From Citrobacter amalonaticus (GTDB lineage: Bacteria; Pseudomonadota; Gammaproteobacteria; Enterobacterales; Enterobacteriaceae), in the NCBI RefSeq assembly GCF_018323885.1, contig NZ_AP024587.1:61777-125776 (forward strand): a stretch of 64,000 bases of DNA, read 5' to 3'. The position numbers and the translations under genes were made by a program. The notes under the pieces were generated by a model. It searched no databases. It was not told where the DNA came from and worked only from the letters and a program-made list of their open reading frames with translations. Positions 16,823 through 24,774 of the stretch are shown here, in pieces; the stretch's first letter is position 1; each line of letters opens with the position of its first letter.

Positions 16823-17245
16823 ATGTACGGAACCCGCGAAGAACTTTGTGTACAGCTTGAAAAAATGTTCACGTTCGACGAACCCCTGGTCCTGCTTATC
16901 TGGACGGAAGAGGGGATTAGCGTGGCCTGCCGTGAAGCCCAGCCAAAACCGGACGGGGCTGAAATCCGCGCCGTGATGAAGGCGCTGGGCGAGATGAAAA
17001 TGACGCAATACCGCCAGGAGGGGGTGACTAATCTGACCATCAGCGACCTTTTGACCCGTCAGCGGGAAGCTGCAAACCGCCAGGTAAGCGTGCCGGCAGC
17101 CCTCCTGTCCCGCGTCCTGCGTGACTATGAGTGTGAGCTGGAGCATCGGGCCGGAATGGCCTGGGAAGCTGGCCGGCCAGAACCGGACTCTGTAAAGGAA
17201 GCAAGAAACGATGTTTACGCGCTGAAAGACGCGCTGGCTGCCTAA
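16823..17245 (+). CDS. DUF1380-family protein
   Basis: A 140-aa protein recognised as DUF1380 from the N-terminus 'MYGTREELCVQLEKMF', the segment 'LVLLIWTEEGI' and the conserved 'ALLSRVLRDYECELEH'. The family is typical of F-type leading regions and its function is unknown. AAGAGAG precedes the start. It is followed by a GC-rich spacer and then repeat S3. Confidence 0.78.
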   Translation: MYGTREELCVQLEKMFTFDEPLVLLIWTEEGISVACREAQPKPDGAEIRAVMKALGEMKMTQYRQEGVTNLTISDLLTRQREAANRQVSVPAALLSRVLRDYECELEHRAGMAWEAGRPEPDSVKEARNDVYALKDALAA

Positions 17246-17384
17246 GAACGAGCCGGGGGAGAGCCCCCCGGCAACCGTGGCCATCCAAAACGAATAAGGA
17301 TGTCAGTGCCTTCCGCTTTTATCCGCCGCCGCCCTGCGGGCCACGTCGGGACAATGAAACTCCCCTGAAGCTCCGTGCGGTGAC

Positions 17385-17575
17385 GGCATGCGCCGTGACT
17401 TCACTGTAGCCCGGCCGCATCGGCCACAAGGGTTCGCTGACGCCTCCGTCCTCACCCGTTCGCACCCTTCACGGTGCATTCAGCCCGTGAAGGCTTTGCG
17501 CTGCGGCTTGCGGCGTCGCCCCTGCGTCCTCCGCTTTTCGCCGGTCTTCTGTGTCGTCACGGCGATGCCGGAACC
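17385..17575 (+). repeat. Leading-region repeat S3
   Basis: The third copy of the S module, placed just before the ArdB/KlcA gene. The hairpin stem is CCTTCACG / CGTGAAGG around GTGCATTCAGCC; relative to S1 and S2 both sides of the stem change together. Confidence 0.8.
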
Positions 17576-17601
17576 GAGAATATGTTAACCGTGGAGGATC
17601 T

Positions 17602-18030
17602 ATGAACCAGACCGTGACCTGTGATGTTGTTCGTCTTGAGGGTGCGCAGCGCCTGACTTTTCTGCCTGATTTGTTTGGCGGCGATTTTATGACGTCCGAG
17701 GCATCCGTGTACGCTTACGCCCAGCGTTACTGCCCCGACTATCAGGGGGGATTCTGGCAGTTTTACCGGCTGCCGGAAGGCGGCGGGTATATGGCGCCTG
17801 ACGTGGAGAGCCTGACCCTGTGCATTCCGGACAACTGGTTTGAGCAGACTGTCAGCGGAGAAGTGGCGGGGATCATCCTCACGGCACTGGTACTGAATCA
17901 CCGTAGCTGGCACCACAGTAATCATGACCATGAGGAACTGTGCCGCCATTTCTGCCGCCGTTATGAGCAGCTTATGGCATTTGCTGATACCCATCCGGAA
18001 AGCGCCACCATCTGGCGTGCCCTTGACTGA
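17602..18030 (+). CDS. klcA: ArdB/KlcA-family antirestriction protein
   Basis: 142 aa with the family signature 'LFGGDFMTSEASVYAYAQRY' and 'YQGGFWQFYRLPEGGGYMAP', then the C-terminal part 'DHEELCRHFCRRYEQLM'. ArdB/KlcA proteins relieve type I restriction by a mechanism that is not simple DNA mimicry. GGAGG lies before the ATG at 17602; the longer frame from 17551 lies in repeat S3. Early expression in the recipient would protect incoming DNA. Confidence 0.92.
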   Translation: MNQTVTCDVVRLEGAQRLTFLPDLFGGDFMTSEASVYAYAQRYCPDYQGGFWQFYRLPEGGGYMAPDVESLTLCIPDNWFEQTVSGEVAGIILTALVLNHRSWHHSNHDHEELCRHFCRRYEQLMAFADTHPESATIWRALD

Positions 18031-18072
18031 CTGACCACGGGCGGCGATGCCGCCCGATTAAAGGAGAACACC

Positions 18073-18162
18073 ATGCAACTGACACCCGAAACCCGCAGTA
18101 TCCTGCGCCAGTATAAAACGCTCATCAACGAGAGAAGGCGCGAATCAGGCTCAGCCCCGTAA
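18073..18162 (+). pseudogene. 29-codon ORF, probable truncated gene
   Basis: AAGGAGA precedes ATG at 18073 and a short frame 'MQLTPETRSILRQYKTLINE...' runs to TAA at 18160. The strong ribosome-binding site and helical start look like a real gene N-terminus, but the frame stops early and is followed by a gene-free stretch with the iteron-like word and the pentanucleotide repeat. It may be a remnant cut by a deletion, or a real small protein. Confidence 0.4.
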
Positions 18163-18416
18163 CCACAGCGAAAGTGCTTGATGAGATCTGCGAATCAGCT
18201 ACCCGCCAGTGTGCCGTCTATCTTTGCGGCCACTTCATTCTCCAGGGCGGTCAGGGCGACGGACAGTAAATAATCCGGGCGGGGCATATGCGCCGCCTGT
18301 TCGCGCGCGAAAACCCCGTCATCCCTTCGGGCTGACGGGGCGGCAAGGCCAGCGCCTGCGGCGCTGCCTCCTCCCGCCCTGGTCTGATCCCGTGGCGATT
18401 CTGATGAACAGTATTG

Positions 18417-18433
18417 TGAGGGCAAATTGTCAC
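18417..18433 (+). repeat. Isolated RepE-iteron-like sequence
   Basis: TGAGGGCAAATTGTCAC differs by one base from the ori-2 iteron TGAGGGCAATTTGTCAC at 10189, yet lies about 8 kb from the origin, in the leading region. It could titrate RepE or be a leftover of an earlier replicon. Confidence 0.6.
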
Positions 18434-18445
18434 TGATACGGTCCT

Positions 18446-18550
18446 GCGTGGCGTGGCGTGGCGTGGCGTGGCGTGGCGTGGCGTGGCGTGGCGTGGCGTG
18501 GCGTGGCGTGGCGTGGCGTGGCGTGGCGTGGCGTGGCGTGGCGTGGCGTG
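18446..18550 (+). repeat. Pentanucleotide microsatellite (GCGTG)21
   Basis: 105 bp made of 21 uninterrupted copies of GCGTG. A five-base unit changes frame and spacing on slippage. It lies between the truncated ORF and repeat R1. Copy number is expected to vary between isolates and to be prone to assembly error. Confidence 0.92.
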
Positions 18551-18609
18551 GTCACCGACTCTGAAACCCGATCAGCAAATCCTCTGAAAACACCTGAATC
18601 CCTTTTTTG

Positions 18610-19150
18610 GGCCCCCTTCGGCTCCCGGCCAGCGTTGCTGTCCGGTCGTCGAGCCCCACTCCGCCAGGGCAGCCGCTGCGCAGCCGCCAGGCTCCGCCGA
18701 ACCCCTTCGGGTTTCGGGCCATACGGCTAGGGTCTGATGGCTGAGGTCAAGGGCTGCGGCTTCTCCGGCCGTGCCGTCCGGAACGCCTTCACCGCGCCGG
18801 CTGAAGCCGTCGCTTTAATGGCGCCACGCCGTTCCGACGTGTCGGGTGTGTGCATCCTGTTCGCCCGGTGAGGCCATCCCCCGTGTGTCCTCACGCGGAG
18901 GGCTGGTCGTAGCACCGTCGGGTCGTCATCCAAGGGGTGAAATGAACTCCGCCAAAACTTTTTGCGAGGGTCCGCAAAAACTTTTGTCTGCGCCCCTTTC
19001 CTTCCTCCCTTCGCCGTTGCTCCTTTGCCCTTTGCCGCGAGAGAACTCACCAGGGAGATGGACAACCATCACCACAGGAGAAAACCAGGATGCACACACG
19101 AAACGTCAACGTCAAAACCGCCGCTCAAGAATCTTCCAGGAAGATGGGGG
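18610..19150 (+). repeat. Large leading-region repeat R1
   Basis: About 540 bp nearly identical to R2 (24775-25342) and R3 (27555-28111). It runs from the GGCCCCCTTCGG motif through a hairpin TTTTTGCG-AGGGTC-CGCAAAAA (18959-18980) and a ribosome-binding site, into the first ~18 codons of the gene at 19090. It is likely a promoter module; see findings. Confidence 0.92.
18956..18984 (+). promoter_or_regulatory. R1 stem-loop, candidate single-strand promoter
   Basis: An 8-bp stem TTTTTGCG/CGCAAAAA with a 6-base loop, identical in R2 (25156-25177) and R3 (27936-27957). It lies about 110 bp upstream of the shared ATG. In F, Frpo/ssi elements fold in the transferred strand and are used by RNA polymerase; this is the counterpart I propose. 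Confidence 0.5.
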
Positions 19151-19362
19151 AAGAACAAAACCCTGTTTCTGTCGCGCAGGAGTGGGTGGCTCAGGCCACT
19201 GCGCTGAAAGCGGGCGTCACTGTCACCGTGTCCGATGTGTCCAGATACGGTGATGTGCAGGTGGAGATCCGCACCAACGGAAGGCTTAACTGGCATGCCT
19301 GGTCGTTTGAACCGGATTTTCTTTTTGAACTGAAACGCAACCTGCAATACGTGCAGTTGTAA
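19090..19362 (+). CDS. Small leading-region protein with shared N-terminal tag (copy 1)
   Basis: 90 aa. The first ~16 residues 'MHTRNVNVKTAAQESS' come from repeat R1 and recur at the starts of the genes at 25287 and 28067. The rest ('VAQEWVAQATALKAGVTVTV...') is unrelated to those two and shows a mixed alpha/beta pattern ending in aromatic residues. The function is unknown. It is the first gene behind R1 and the likely start of a message into the ParB-like, psiB and psiA genes. Confidence 0.7.
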   Translation: MHTRNVNVKTAAQESSRKMGEEQNPVSVAQEWVAQATALKAGVTVTVSDVSRYGDVQVEIRTNGRLNWHAWSFEPDFLFELKRNLQYVQL

Positions 19363-19405
19363 CCGGAGGCCGGATGTCCGGCCTTAACCCATAAAAGGAG
19401 GAAAC

Positions 19406-19771
19406 ATGCAGAACCTTAACAACCGTCCAGCGACCAGAAAGGTCGGGCAGAGCACCGAAATCGTGAAGCTGTTGCGCATTCAGGCCAGCGACACCCACGT
19501 GGTCGAGTTTGACAACGTGGACACCCGTTTTAATGACTGCAACAACTGGCAGGTGATGGCAGGGGACAAACGTGTCCTCTTCAGCAATCGCATGTATGAG
19601 CGTTTTTCAGATGTGAAATCGGGGATCGTGGCAACGATCAACGTGTGTAAAAACAGCGCCAGCATAACGGATGCAGTAATGCTGGAAGGGGCGAAAGTCA
19701 TGATGCAGGTACTCGACGGCTATCCGTCCTTTGCTGCATTGGTTGCACACCCGAAACGCATTACCGATTAA
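19406..19771 (+). CDS. Hypothetical leading-region protein
   Basis: A 121-aa soluble protein with AAAGGAGG before the start. No known motif is seen. In F, ssb lies just ahead of the ParB-like gene; this protein has no OB-fold signature that I can see and does not look like Ssb. It probably shares a message with the genes on either side. Confidence 0.6.
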   Translation: MQNLNNRPATRKVGQSTEIVKLLRIQASDTHVVEFDNVDTRFNDCNNWQVMAGDKRVLFSNRMYERFSDVKSGIVATINVCKNSASITDAVMLEGAKVMMQVLDGYPSFAALVAHPKRITD

Positions 19772-19838
19772 CCGAGTGCCGTGACCGGAGGGCAATCCGG
19801 CCACGACTAACCACAACTATCACTGAGAGGTAAAAATC

Positions 19839-21851
19839 ATGGTCGCCACTAATACTACGGCAAAAAAAACCGCTAAGACCACCCGTCAGACAAAATCTGC
19901 GGAAAAAATCGCGCAGTCTACCGAGCAGAAGCTCGTCCAGCTGCTCGCTGATACACCCGTACAAATCTTCCCGTACTCCCGCCTGTCACGCACTGACTTA
20001 AACACGCGCATCATTACGCATACCGATCAGGAAGTGGAAGAGATGGCAGACAGCATTCAGGCAATGGGCATCCTGCAAAACCTGATCGGTGCAGAACTGC
20101 CGGACGGTACGATCGGCATTGTCGGCGGGGAGGGGCGCCGTAGAGGCACAGGCATTCTGGTGATGCGCGGTGTACTCGATGCAGACACGCCGTTTGTTCC
20201 GGTGAAAGTCCTGCCCGTGGAGATGGCAGTGGCGGCCTCGATGATTGAGAACGGCAGACGTAAAAACATGCATCCCGCCGAGCAGATAATCGGTTTTCGC
20301 ACACTTGAGCAGGAAGGTAAAACGGCCTCTCAAATCGGCGCACTGATGGGCTACCACCCGCGCCACGTTCAGCGCTGCCTGAAGCTGGCAAATCTAGCCC
20401 CCTCCCTGCTGGATGCGCTGGCGCGGGATGAAATATCTCTTGAACAGTGTGAAGTCCTCACCCTTGCTGACACCCATGAGCGTCAGGAGCAGGTCTGGAA
20501 AGAGGCTGTTGAAAAATGGCGAGATCCTGCTGTACAGACCCTGCGCAAAATGGTGACCGACGACAAAATGGCCATCAGTCACCCTATGTTTGCGTATGTA
20601 GGCGAGGAAGCCTATACCGCTGCTGGCGGTATGCTAACCGCCGATCTGTTCAGTGACAGGGACAGCACCTTTGCCGACGCTTCACTGGTGAAATCCCTGT
20701 TGGCTGGCAAGCTCACCGTGCTCGCCGCCCGTCTTAAGCAGGAGCAGGGCTGGGGCTGGGCTGAGTTCCGTATGACGGAACTTTGCGGCAGCGGCGATGA
20801 CAGTGAACAGTACCGTTTTGCCATGCCGGAGGCGGTGCTGACGGAAGAAGAACAGAGGCGCGTCAATGAACTTGAAGAGAAAATGGAAGCGACTGAAACC
20901 CACGAGGATGAATATGAGCTTCAGCAGGAGATCGATGACATATACTGCGAGGCGACTTACCGCGAAGCCACGCCGGAATTTCGCGCCGCGCACGGTATCT
21001 GGGTGTCATGGGATGGAGACAATTTTCAGGTTCAGCCTGGTATACGCAAGCTGACCGACGAAGACAGGGCCGCACAAGAACAGGCACGTCAGGAACGTGA
21101 AAGTAATGTGATCACATACACCACGCCTGAAATTCCCGCTGACGCCTATCCGGCAACGCTGGTTAAGGCCATGTCTGCGGAGCGCACTCTCGCCGTTCAG
21201 GCGGAACTGGCGGGTCGGCCCGATGTATCGGTGGCGCTCCTTACGTGGACGCTGTGTCTTGCGCTCTTTGACCGCACTCACGGCAAGCGCAATGAACCGC
21301 TGAAAGCCTATGTGTCCTCTAATCAGTACCACCTTGCATCACTGGCTCCCTCCGGTGAAGAAGGGAAGGCGCTGACGGCGCTTCAAGAGCAGAAAAAGGC
21401 GCTTCAGGCCACACTGCCCGAAGACTGGCATCTTGATTTCACCTGGCTGATGTCATGGTCAGCAGAGCAGGTGAACACCCTGCTGGGATTCTGTGCTGCG
21501 CACGGTATCAACGGTATTCAGGAACGCCTGTATAACCGCACGGACACCAGTGAGTTGGACGGGCTGGAAGCGGCGCTGGACTTTAACCTGCGCAAATGGT
21601 GGCAGCCTGATGCAGAGAGCTATTTCGGGAAGCTCACGATTACCCAGATTGGCAGGGCATATGAAGAAGCCGGACTGAACGCCCGTGCGGGTGAGGTTGT
21701 GAAGCTCAAGCGCCGCGATGCGGCGAAGGCCGCCGAACAGGATCTAAATGCTCAAGGCTGGCTGCCTGACTGGATGGTGCGCCCTGCGCCAGCCTCTCAG
21801 GCTGAAGAAACCACTGAAACCGACGCTGACACCACTGACCACGCTGCTTAA
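19839..21851 (+). CDS. ParB-like leading-region protein (F YubM-like)
   Basis: A 670-aa protein. Residues ~40-150 form a ParB N-terminal (ParB/sulfiredoxin) domain with 'GIVGGEGRRRG' as its box and 'MIENGRRKNMHPAEQIIGF' after it, followed by a helix-turn-helix stretch ('KTASQIGALMGYHPRHVQRCL'). The C-terminal half is long and acidic with 'ELEEKMEATETHEDEYEL'-type coils. Homologues sit upstream of psiB in F-like plasmids. It has no adjacent ParA and two other partition systems exist here, so a partition role is doubtful; a CTPase or nuclease role in establishment is possible. Confidence 0.85.
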   Translation: MVATNTTAKKTAKTTRQTKSAEKIAQSTEQKLVQLLADTPVQIFPYSRLSRTDLNTRIITHTDQEVEEMADSIQAMGILQNLIGAELPDGTIGIVGGEGRRRGTGILVMRGVLDADTPFVPVKVLPVEMAVAASMIENGRRKNMHPAEQIIGFRTLEQEGKTASQIGALMGYHPRHVQRCLKLANLAPSLLDALARDEISLEQCEVLTLADTHERQEQVWKEAVEKWRDPAVQTLRKMVTDDKMAISHPMFAYVGEEAYTAAGGMLTADLFSDRDSTFADASLVKSLLAGKLTVLAARLKQEQGWGWAEFRMTELCGSGDDSEQYRFAMPEAVLTEEEQRRVNELEEKMEATETHEDEYELQQEIDDIYCEATYREATPEFRAAHGIWVSWDGDNFQVQPGIRKLTDEDRAAQEQARQERESNVITYTTPEIPADAYPATLVKAMSAERTLAVQAELAGRPDVSVALLTWTLCLALFDRTHGKRNEPLKAYVSSNQYHLASLAPSGEEGKALTALQEQKKALQATLPEDWHLDFTWLMSWSAEQVNTLLGFCAAHGINGIQERLYNRTDTSELDGLEAALDFNLRKWWQPDAESYFGKLTITQIGRAYEEAGLNARAGEVVKLKRRDAAKAAEQDLNAQGWLPDWMVRPAPASQAEETTETDADTTDHAA

Positions 21852-21888
21852 TACGGGAGGCCGCCGCCTTCGGGCGGCGGGAACAGAC

Positions 21889-22323
21889 ATGACCATGCAA
21901 TATGACCTGAACCGAATCAACACGCTGACCGCCTCCGACCTGGAGTCTATCCGTCAGCAGGGTGAGGGCGCGCGCCGCGCCCTCAGCGATGCCGTGACCA
22001 GCCTCCTGTCGTCACCTGAAGGATGGCGCGTCTGCGCTGAATACCGCAGCGAGTTTGGTGGTTTCTTCCCCGTACAGTGCCGCTTCAGCGCGGACGGCAG
22101 TGATGACTGGCATCTGTGCGTATGCAGCCCCGGCGAAGTCTCGCCGTACTGGCTTCTGGTGCTGCTCTCATCCGGCGGTGAAGTGGTGCGTACCCTTTAT
22201 CAGAGCGACACGCTCCTGCCTGACCGGATAAGTCAACTGATCGCGCAGATGGCAGGCATGCGCCGCTTTAACTGCACTGCTCGCACCGTGGCAAACCTGA
22301 TGAGCGGGGAGGTGACAGCATGA
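21889..22323 (+). CDS. psiB: PsiB SOS-inhibition protein
   Basis: 144 aa, recognised from 'EFGGFFPVQCRF' and 'HLCVCSPGEVSPYWLLVLLSSGGE'. PsiB binds RecA and keeps it off single-stranded DNA, damping SOS during conjugation. The start at 21889 is preferred; longer frames run through the ParB-like gene. A GC hairpin (CCGCCGCC-TTC-GGGCGGCGG) lies between the two genes. It overlaps psiA as ATGA. Confidence 0.93.
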   Translation: MTMQYDLNRINTLTASDLESIRQQGEGARRALSDAVTSLLSSPEGWRVCAEYRSEFGGFFPVQCRFSADGSDDWHLCVCSPGEVSPYWLLVLLSSGGEVVRTLYQSDTLLPDRISQLIAQMAGMRRFNCTARTVANLMSGEVTA

Positions 22324-23051
22324 TACCGTCCTCACACGCTCTCGTTTCCCTGAAGCCAGCCCGTCAGGCTGCAATACAGGCTATAAGCCATGTTGAATCT
22401 GCTCGCGAACGCGGCGCACGACTGCCCGCAATGCCGTATGTGCGTACCTTTCTGCGCCTTCTCGCGGGCAGCGGACGCCTCAACGCCACGGTGGCCAATA
22501 AAATACCTGGCCTGCACTGGGTGCCAAATAACCGTCATTCGAACCTGAAACAGGTCGAGGAGGCGCTTAACACGATGATCGCCACCTGTGGTGAAGCCTG
22601 CCCGTTGCCGCTCACGATTGACGTCCAGGCTGAACTGTTTCCTGAAGTCATGCACACCCGCACAGGTCGACGACTGCACAGGTCCGGCATTAAGACCACG
22701 CGCCAGCTGCGCCGCCAGTCTCGTGAATATGAACAGCGCTGGAAACTGCGCCAGAACCTGCTGGAGCAGGCAAAAATCGACCTGAATTTTCAGTCGCCGG
22801 AAACCGTCTGCTCCTGGTACACCCGGTGGAGCGACGAGTTTGACGCGGCTGAGCTTGCCACAATGTTCTGGCGCTGGCAGTCGCGGTTCGCGTCGCTGAA
22901 AGAACTTGACTGGCTTAGCATGAGCGGCGAGCCGCTGTATGCCGTCATGTACGAAATACCGTTTATCGTCCGGGAGACGCCAGAACATCTCCGTACCGCT
23001 GAGCGCTGGCAGGTACCGAATAAACTGAAGTATCAGCAGGAGGCAGAGTGA
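22320..23051 (+). CDS. psiA: PsiA protein
   Basis: 243 aa, homologous to F PsiA by order and by 'AKIDLNFQSPETVCSWYTRW' and 'FWRWQSRFASL'. Its exact function is unsettled; it is always linked to psiB. It is basic in the middle ('GRRLHRSGIKTTRQLRRQSREY'). It overlaps psiB at its start and the next small gene at its stop (GTGA). Confidence 0.9.
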   Translation: MIPSSHALVSLKPARQAAIQAISHVESARERGARLPAMPYVRTFLRLLAGSGRLNATVANKIPGLHWVPNNRHSNLKQVEEALNTMIATCGEACPLPLTIDVQAELFPEVMHTRTGRRLHRSGIKTTRQLRRQSREYEQRWKLRQNLLEQAKIDLNFQSPETVCSWYTRWSDEFDAAELATMFWRWQSRFASLKELDWLSMSGEPLYAVMYEIPFIVRETPEHLRTAERWQVPNKLKYQQEAE

Positions 23052-23278
23052 GAAACAACCCCTGTAAAACGGAGCTGAAGGTCGCACGCAGCCAGCGTAA
23101 TAAGCTCCGTACCATGTCGGCAAAGCTGAAAGAGATGTGTTGCGAGTGGGACGGACTGAGTGGGTGGCTGGAAACCGAAAGCGAGCAGCTTGCTGAGAGT
23201 ATAGACAAGCACCTTGAGGCGCTCGAAGACCAGATCCGGGAGTGGTCCGAAGGTACGGATAACCGGGAGGGATATTGA
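23048..23278 (+). CDS. Small coupled protein after psiA
   Basis: 76 aa starting with GTG overlapping the psiA stop. A basic N-terminus is followed by an acidic helical stretch ('LETESEQLAESIDKHLEALE'), probably a coiled coil. No family recognised. It is part of the tight psiB-psiA run. Confidence 0.55.
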   Translation: MRNNPCKTELKVARSQRNKLRTMSAKLKEMCCEWDGLSGWLETESEQLAESIDKHLEALEDQIREWSEGTDNREGY

Positions 23279-23514
23279 GCATAATCAGCCGCAGGTTCGA
23301 TAAAAAAGAAACAGGAACCGTGTTCCGGCATGCTGAAAGCGGGAAGATCCTGTACCGTCTCGATGCCCGGCTGGAGCGGGATGACTGGGAAATGTTGCAG
23401 GCGTTGATCAGCTTTGTCTATAACGCTGGCGTGGCCGCCGGAAGCGAACAGCGAGCTGCTGATATACGTGAGGCTCTGGGATTTAAGGGACTGAATGACA
23501 CGGAAAAAAGATGA
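23275..23514 (+). CDS. Small coupled protein, end of psi run
   Basis: 79 aa starting with TTG overlapping the previous stop (TTGA), with GGGAGG just upstream. It is soluble and mixed alpha/beta, with no recognised motif. It is the last coding sequence before hok. Confidence 0.5.
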   Translation: MSIISRRFDKKETGTVFRHAESGKILYRLDARLERDDWEMLQALISFVYNAGVAAGSEQRAADIREALGFKGLNDTEKR

Positions 23515-23631
23515 GGATTTATACAGTCTTCGGACTGTTATTCCTGGGCAGATGATCGACAACGGGATATAATGGCAATGGCGCTTGAGGCTTTTTGTCT
23601 CATGACGTTTGGTTGGTTTGTTAGGTGTTGT

Positions 23632-23690
23632 GAGGCAGAAAGCAGAAAGCCCCGAAGTTAATTCTCATTAACCACGAGGCTTAATCTGTA
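23632..23690 (-). ncRNA. sok: Sok/FlmB antisense RNA
   Basis: By alignment in mind with the R1 hok/sok locus, the region just upstream of and across the mok start is the sok segment. It would be transcribed on the minus strand to block mok translation. The ends are approximate. Confidence 0.6.
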
Positions 23691-23830
23691 TGCCTAGACA
23701 ACATCAGATTAGCCGCTTACCTGCCGAAAGGCAAGGAGAAGTAAGCTATGAAACTGCCAAGAAGTACCCTGCTCTGGTGCGTGTTAATAGTGTGTCTCAC
23801 ACTGCTAATATTCACTTACCTGACCCGTAA
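23690..23830 (+). CDS. mok: Mok/FlmC leader overlapping hok
   Basis: 46 codons from ATG at 23690 ('[18 protein letters not shown]...') to TAA at 23828, overlapping hok in another frame. In R1, translation of mok is needed for hok translation, and Sok controls mok. Confidence 0.78.
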   Translation: MPRQHQISRLPAERQGEVSYETAKKYPALVRVNSVSHTANIHLPDP

Positions 23831-23906
23831 ATCGCTCTGCGAAATACGGTACAGGGATACGAACAGGGAGGTGGCGGCTTTTATGGCCTACGAATCCGGT
23901 AAGTAA
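23748..23906 (+). CDS. hok: Hok/FlmA toxin of the post-segregational killing system
   Basis: A 52-aa membrane toxin ('[20 protein letters not shown]' then '[22 protein letters not shown]') with one transmembrane helix and the conserved C-terminus. AAGGAG precedes the ATG. If the plasmid is lost, unstable Sok decays and stable hok mRNA kills the cell by depolarising the membrane. It lies between R1 and R2, so loss of that segment by recombination should be punished. Confidence 0.95.
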   Translation: MKLPRSTLLWCVLIVCLTLLIFTYLTRKSLCEIRYRDTNREVAAFMAYESGK

Positions 23907-23910
23907 GCTA

Positions 23911-23942
23911 CCTGAAGGCGGGGGAAACCCCGCCTTTTCAGG
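23911..23942 (+). terminator. hok 3' hairpin
   Basis: CCTGAA-GGCGGGG-GAAA-CCCCGCC-TTTTCAGG is a strong stem with TTTT in the descending arm. It matches the position of the hok mRNA 3' structure in R1. Confidence 0.8.
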
Positions 23943-24129
23943 GCTTCTGGTGTCGTTCGGTCAGACCACAAGCGCCTTTATGAAGGGGTTGTCAGCCCGC
24001 TGGCAGCCCCTTTTTCCCCTTCTGTGCGACCGCAAGTATGAACTATGGAAGGGTAGTACCCCTCCGGGGTACGGGGCAGGGCGGCAGCGCCCGCTCTCTT
24101 CCCTTCACGTGTTACATATGTATTACATG

Positions 24130-24161
24130 TTAATGCTAATGTACGCATCCATTAGCATTAA
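24130..24161 (+). repeat. Lox-like inverted site, left
   Basis: TTAATGCTAATG - TACGCATC - CATTAGCATTAA: 12-bp perfect inverted arms around an asymmetric 8-bp spacer. The same 32 bp occur in inverse orientation at 24673-24704, flanking one gene. Confidence 0.9.
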
Positions 24162-24171
24162 ATTGTGAAGA

Positions 24172-24657
24172 TTATTTTTCCCTGTTCCTTGCTGCACGAA
24201 TGCCTTCCTGATAATTCTTTTTCACACTTTCGATATCACTGAGTGTGGAGGCCAGGCAGGAATGTGCGGCAAGACGGTAGCGGGCGGCAATTTCATCGAG
24301 TATGGCAGGGGTGTTGTCACTGCTGCGGTGCTGGCGACCTTTCTGGCCAAAGATGGCGACTATCATATCCTGACTTCCGGATCTGCCGAACAGGCGTGTA
24401 CAGAGGCGCTTTACAATCAGCGGCGTTAAATCGAGATCTATGCTGTCAGCTATTTCAAAAATAAAACACAGCATCCGATAGGTTTTATAGCGTTTAACTG
24501 CAGCACTAAGACGTGCAGCACGTTGAGGAAATTCCCACGAATCATCGGAATAAAGCTGCAGCTCTGCCTGGTAATCTCTGGCCAGATGTTCGAGGGTGTA
24601 CTTAAAGTTGCGGAAAAAATAAGCGCGGGACTGTTCAGTCTGGGATTCCTCAGACAT
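24172..24657 (-). CDS. Unknown helical protein flanked by inverted sites
   Basis: 161 aa from the ATG at 24657 (a GTG at 24666 is also in frame). It is predicted to be mostly helical and basic ('RAARLSAAVKRYKTYRMLCF', C-terminal 'KKNYQEGIRAARNREK'), with no recombinase signature, membrane segment or recognised family. It is the only minus-strand gene inside the leading region besides the transglycosylase. Lox-like sites lie 10 bp after its stop and 15 bp before its start. It could be an operator-binding regulator or the cargo of an invertible or mobile unit. Confidence 0.6.
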   Translation of the reverse strand: MSEESQTEQSRAYFFRNFKYTLEHLARDYQAELQLYSDDSWEFPQRAARLSAAVKRYKTYRMLCFIFEIADSIDLDLTPLIVKRLCTRLFGRSGSQDMIVAIFGQKGRQHRSSDNTPAILDEIAARYRLAAHSCLASTLSDIESVKKNYQEGIRAARNREK

Positions 24658-24672
24658 TTTATGCACCGTATA

Positions 24673-24704
24673 TTAATGCTAATGGATGCGTACATTAGCA
24701 TTAA
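24673..24704 (-). repeat. Lox-like inverted site, right
   Basis: TTAATGCTAATG - GATGCGTA - CATTAGCATTAA, the exact reverse complement of the left site. It sits where the promoter of the minus-strand gene should be. Confidence 0.9.
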
Positions 24705-24774
24705 TAATTAAAGTATTCAAACCTTCCTCGCCTCGCCGAAGATCTAAATGCGGAAGTGATGGCACAGCTCACTC

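Larger units (their letters stand above)
18163..18609 (+). other. Gene-free stretch with stray iteron and GCGTG repeat
   Basis: No gene supported. It contains an iteron-like sequence (18417-18433) and 21 perfect copies of GCGTG (18446-18550), and leads into repeat R1. Open frames across the repeat are by-products of its periodicity. Confidence 0.6.

Noticed and set aside
18458..18730. ORF coding repeated 'AWRGV'
   Set aside because: It is a translation of the GCGTG repeat, with no start signal.
22332..23282. 316-aa antisense ORF opposite psiA
   Set aside because: The plus strand codes a recognisable PsiA with overlapping neighbours; this frame shows no motif.
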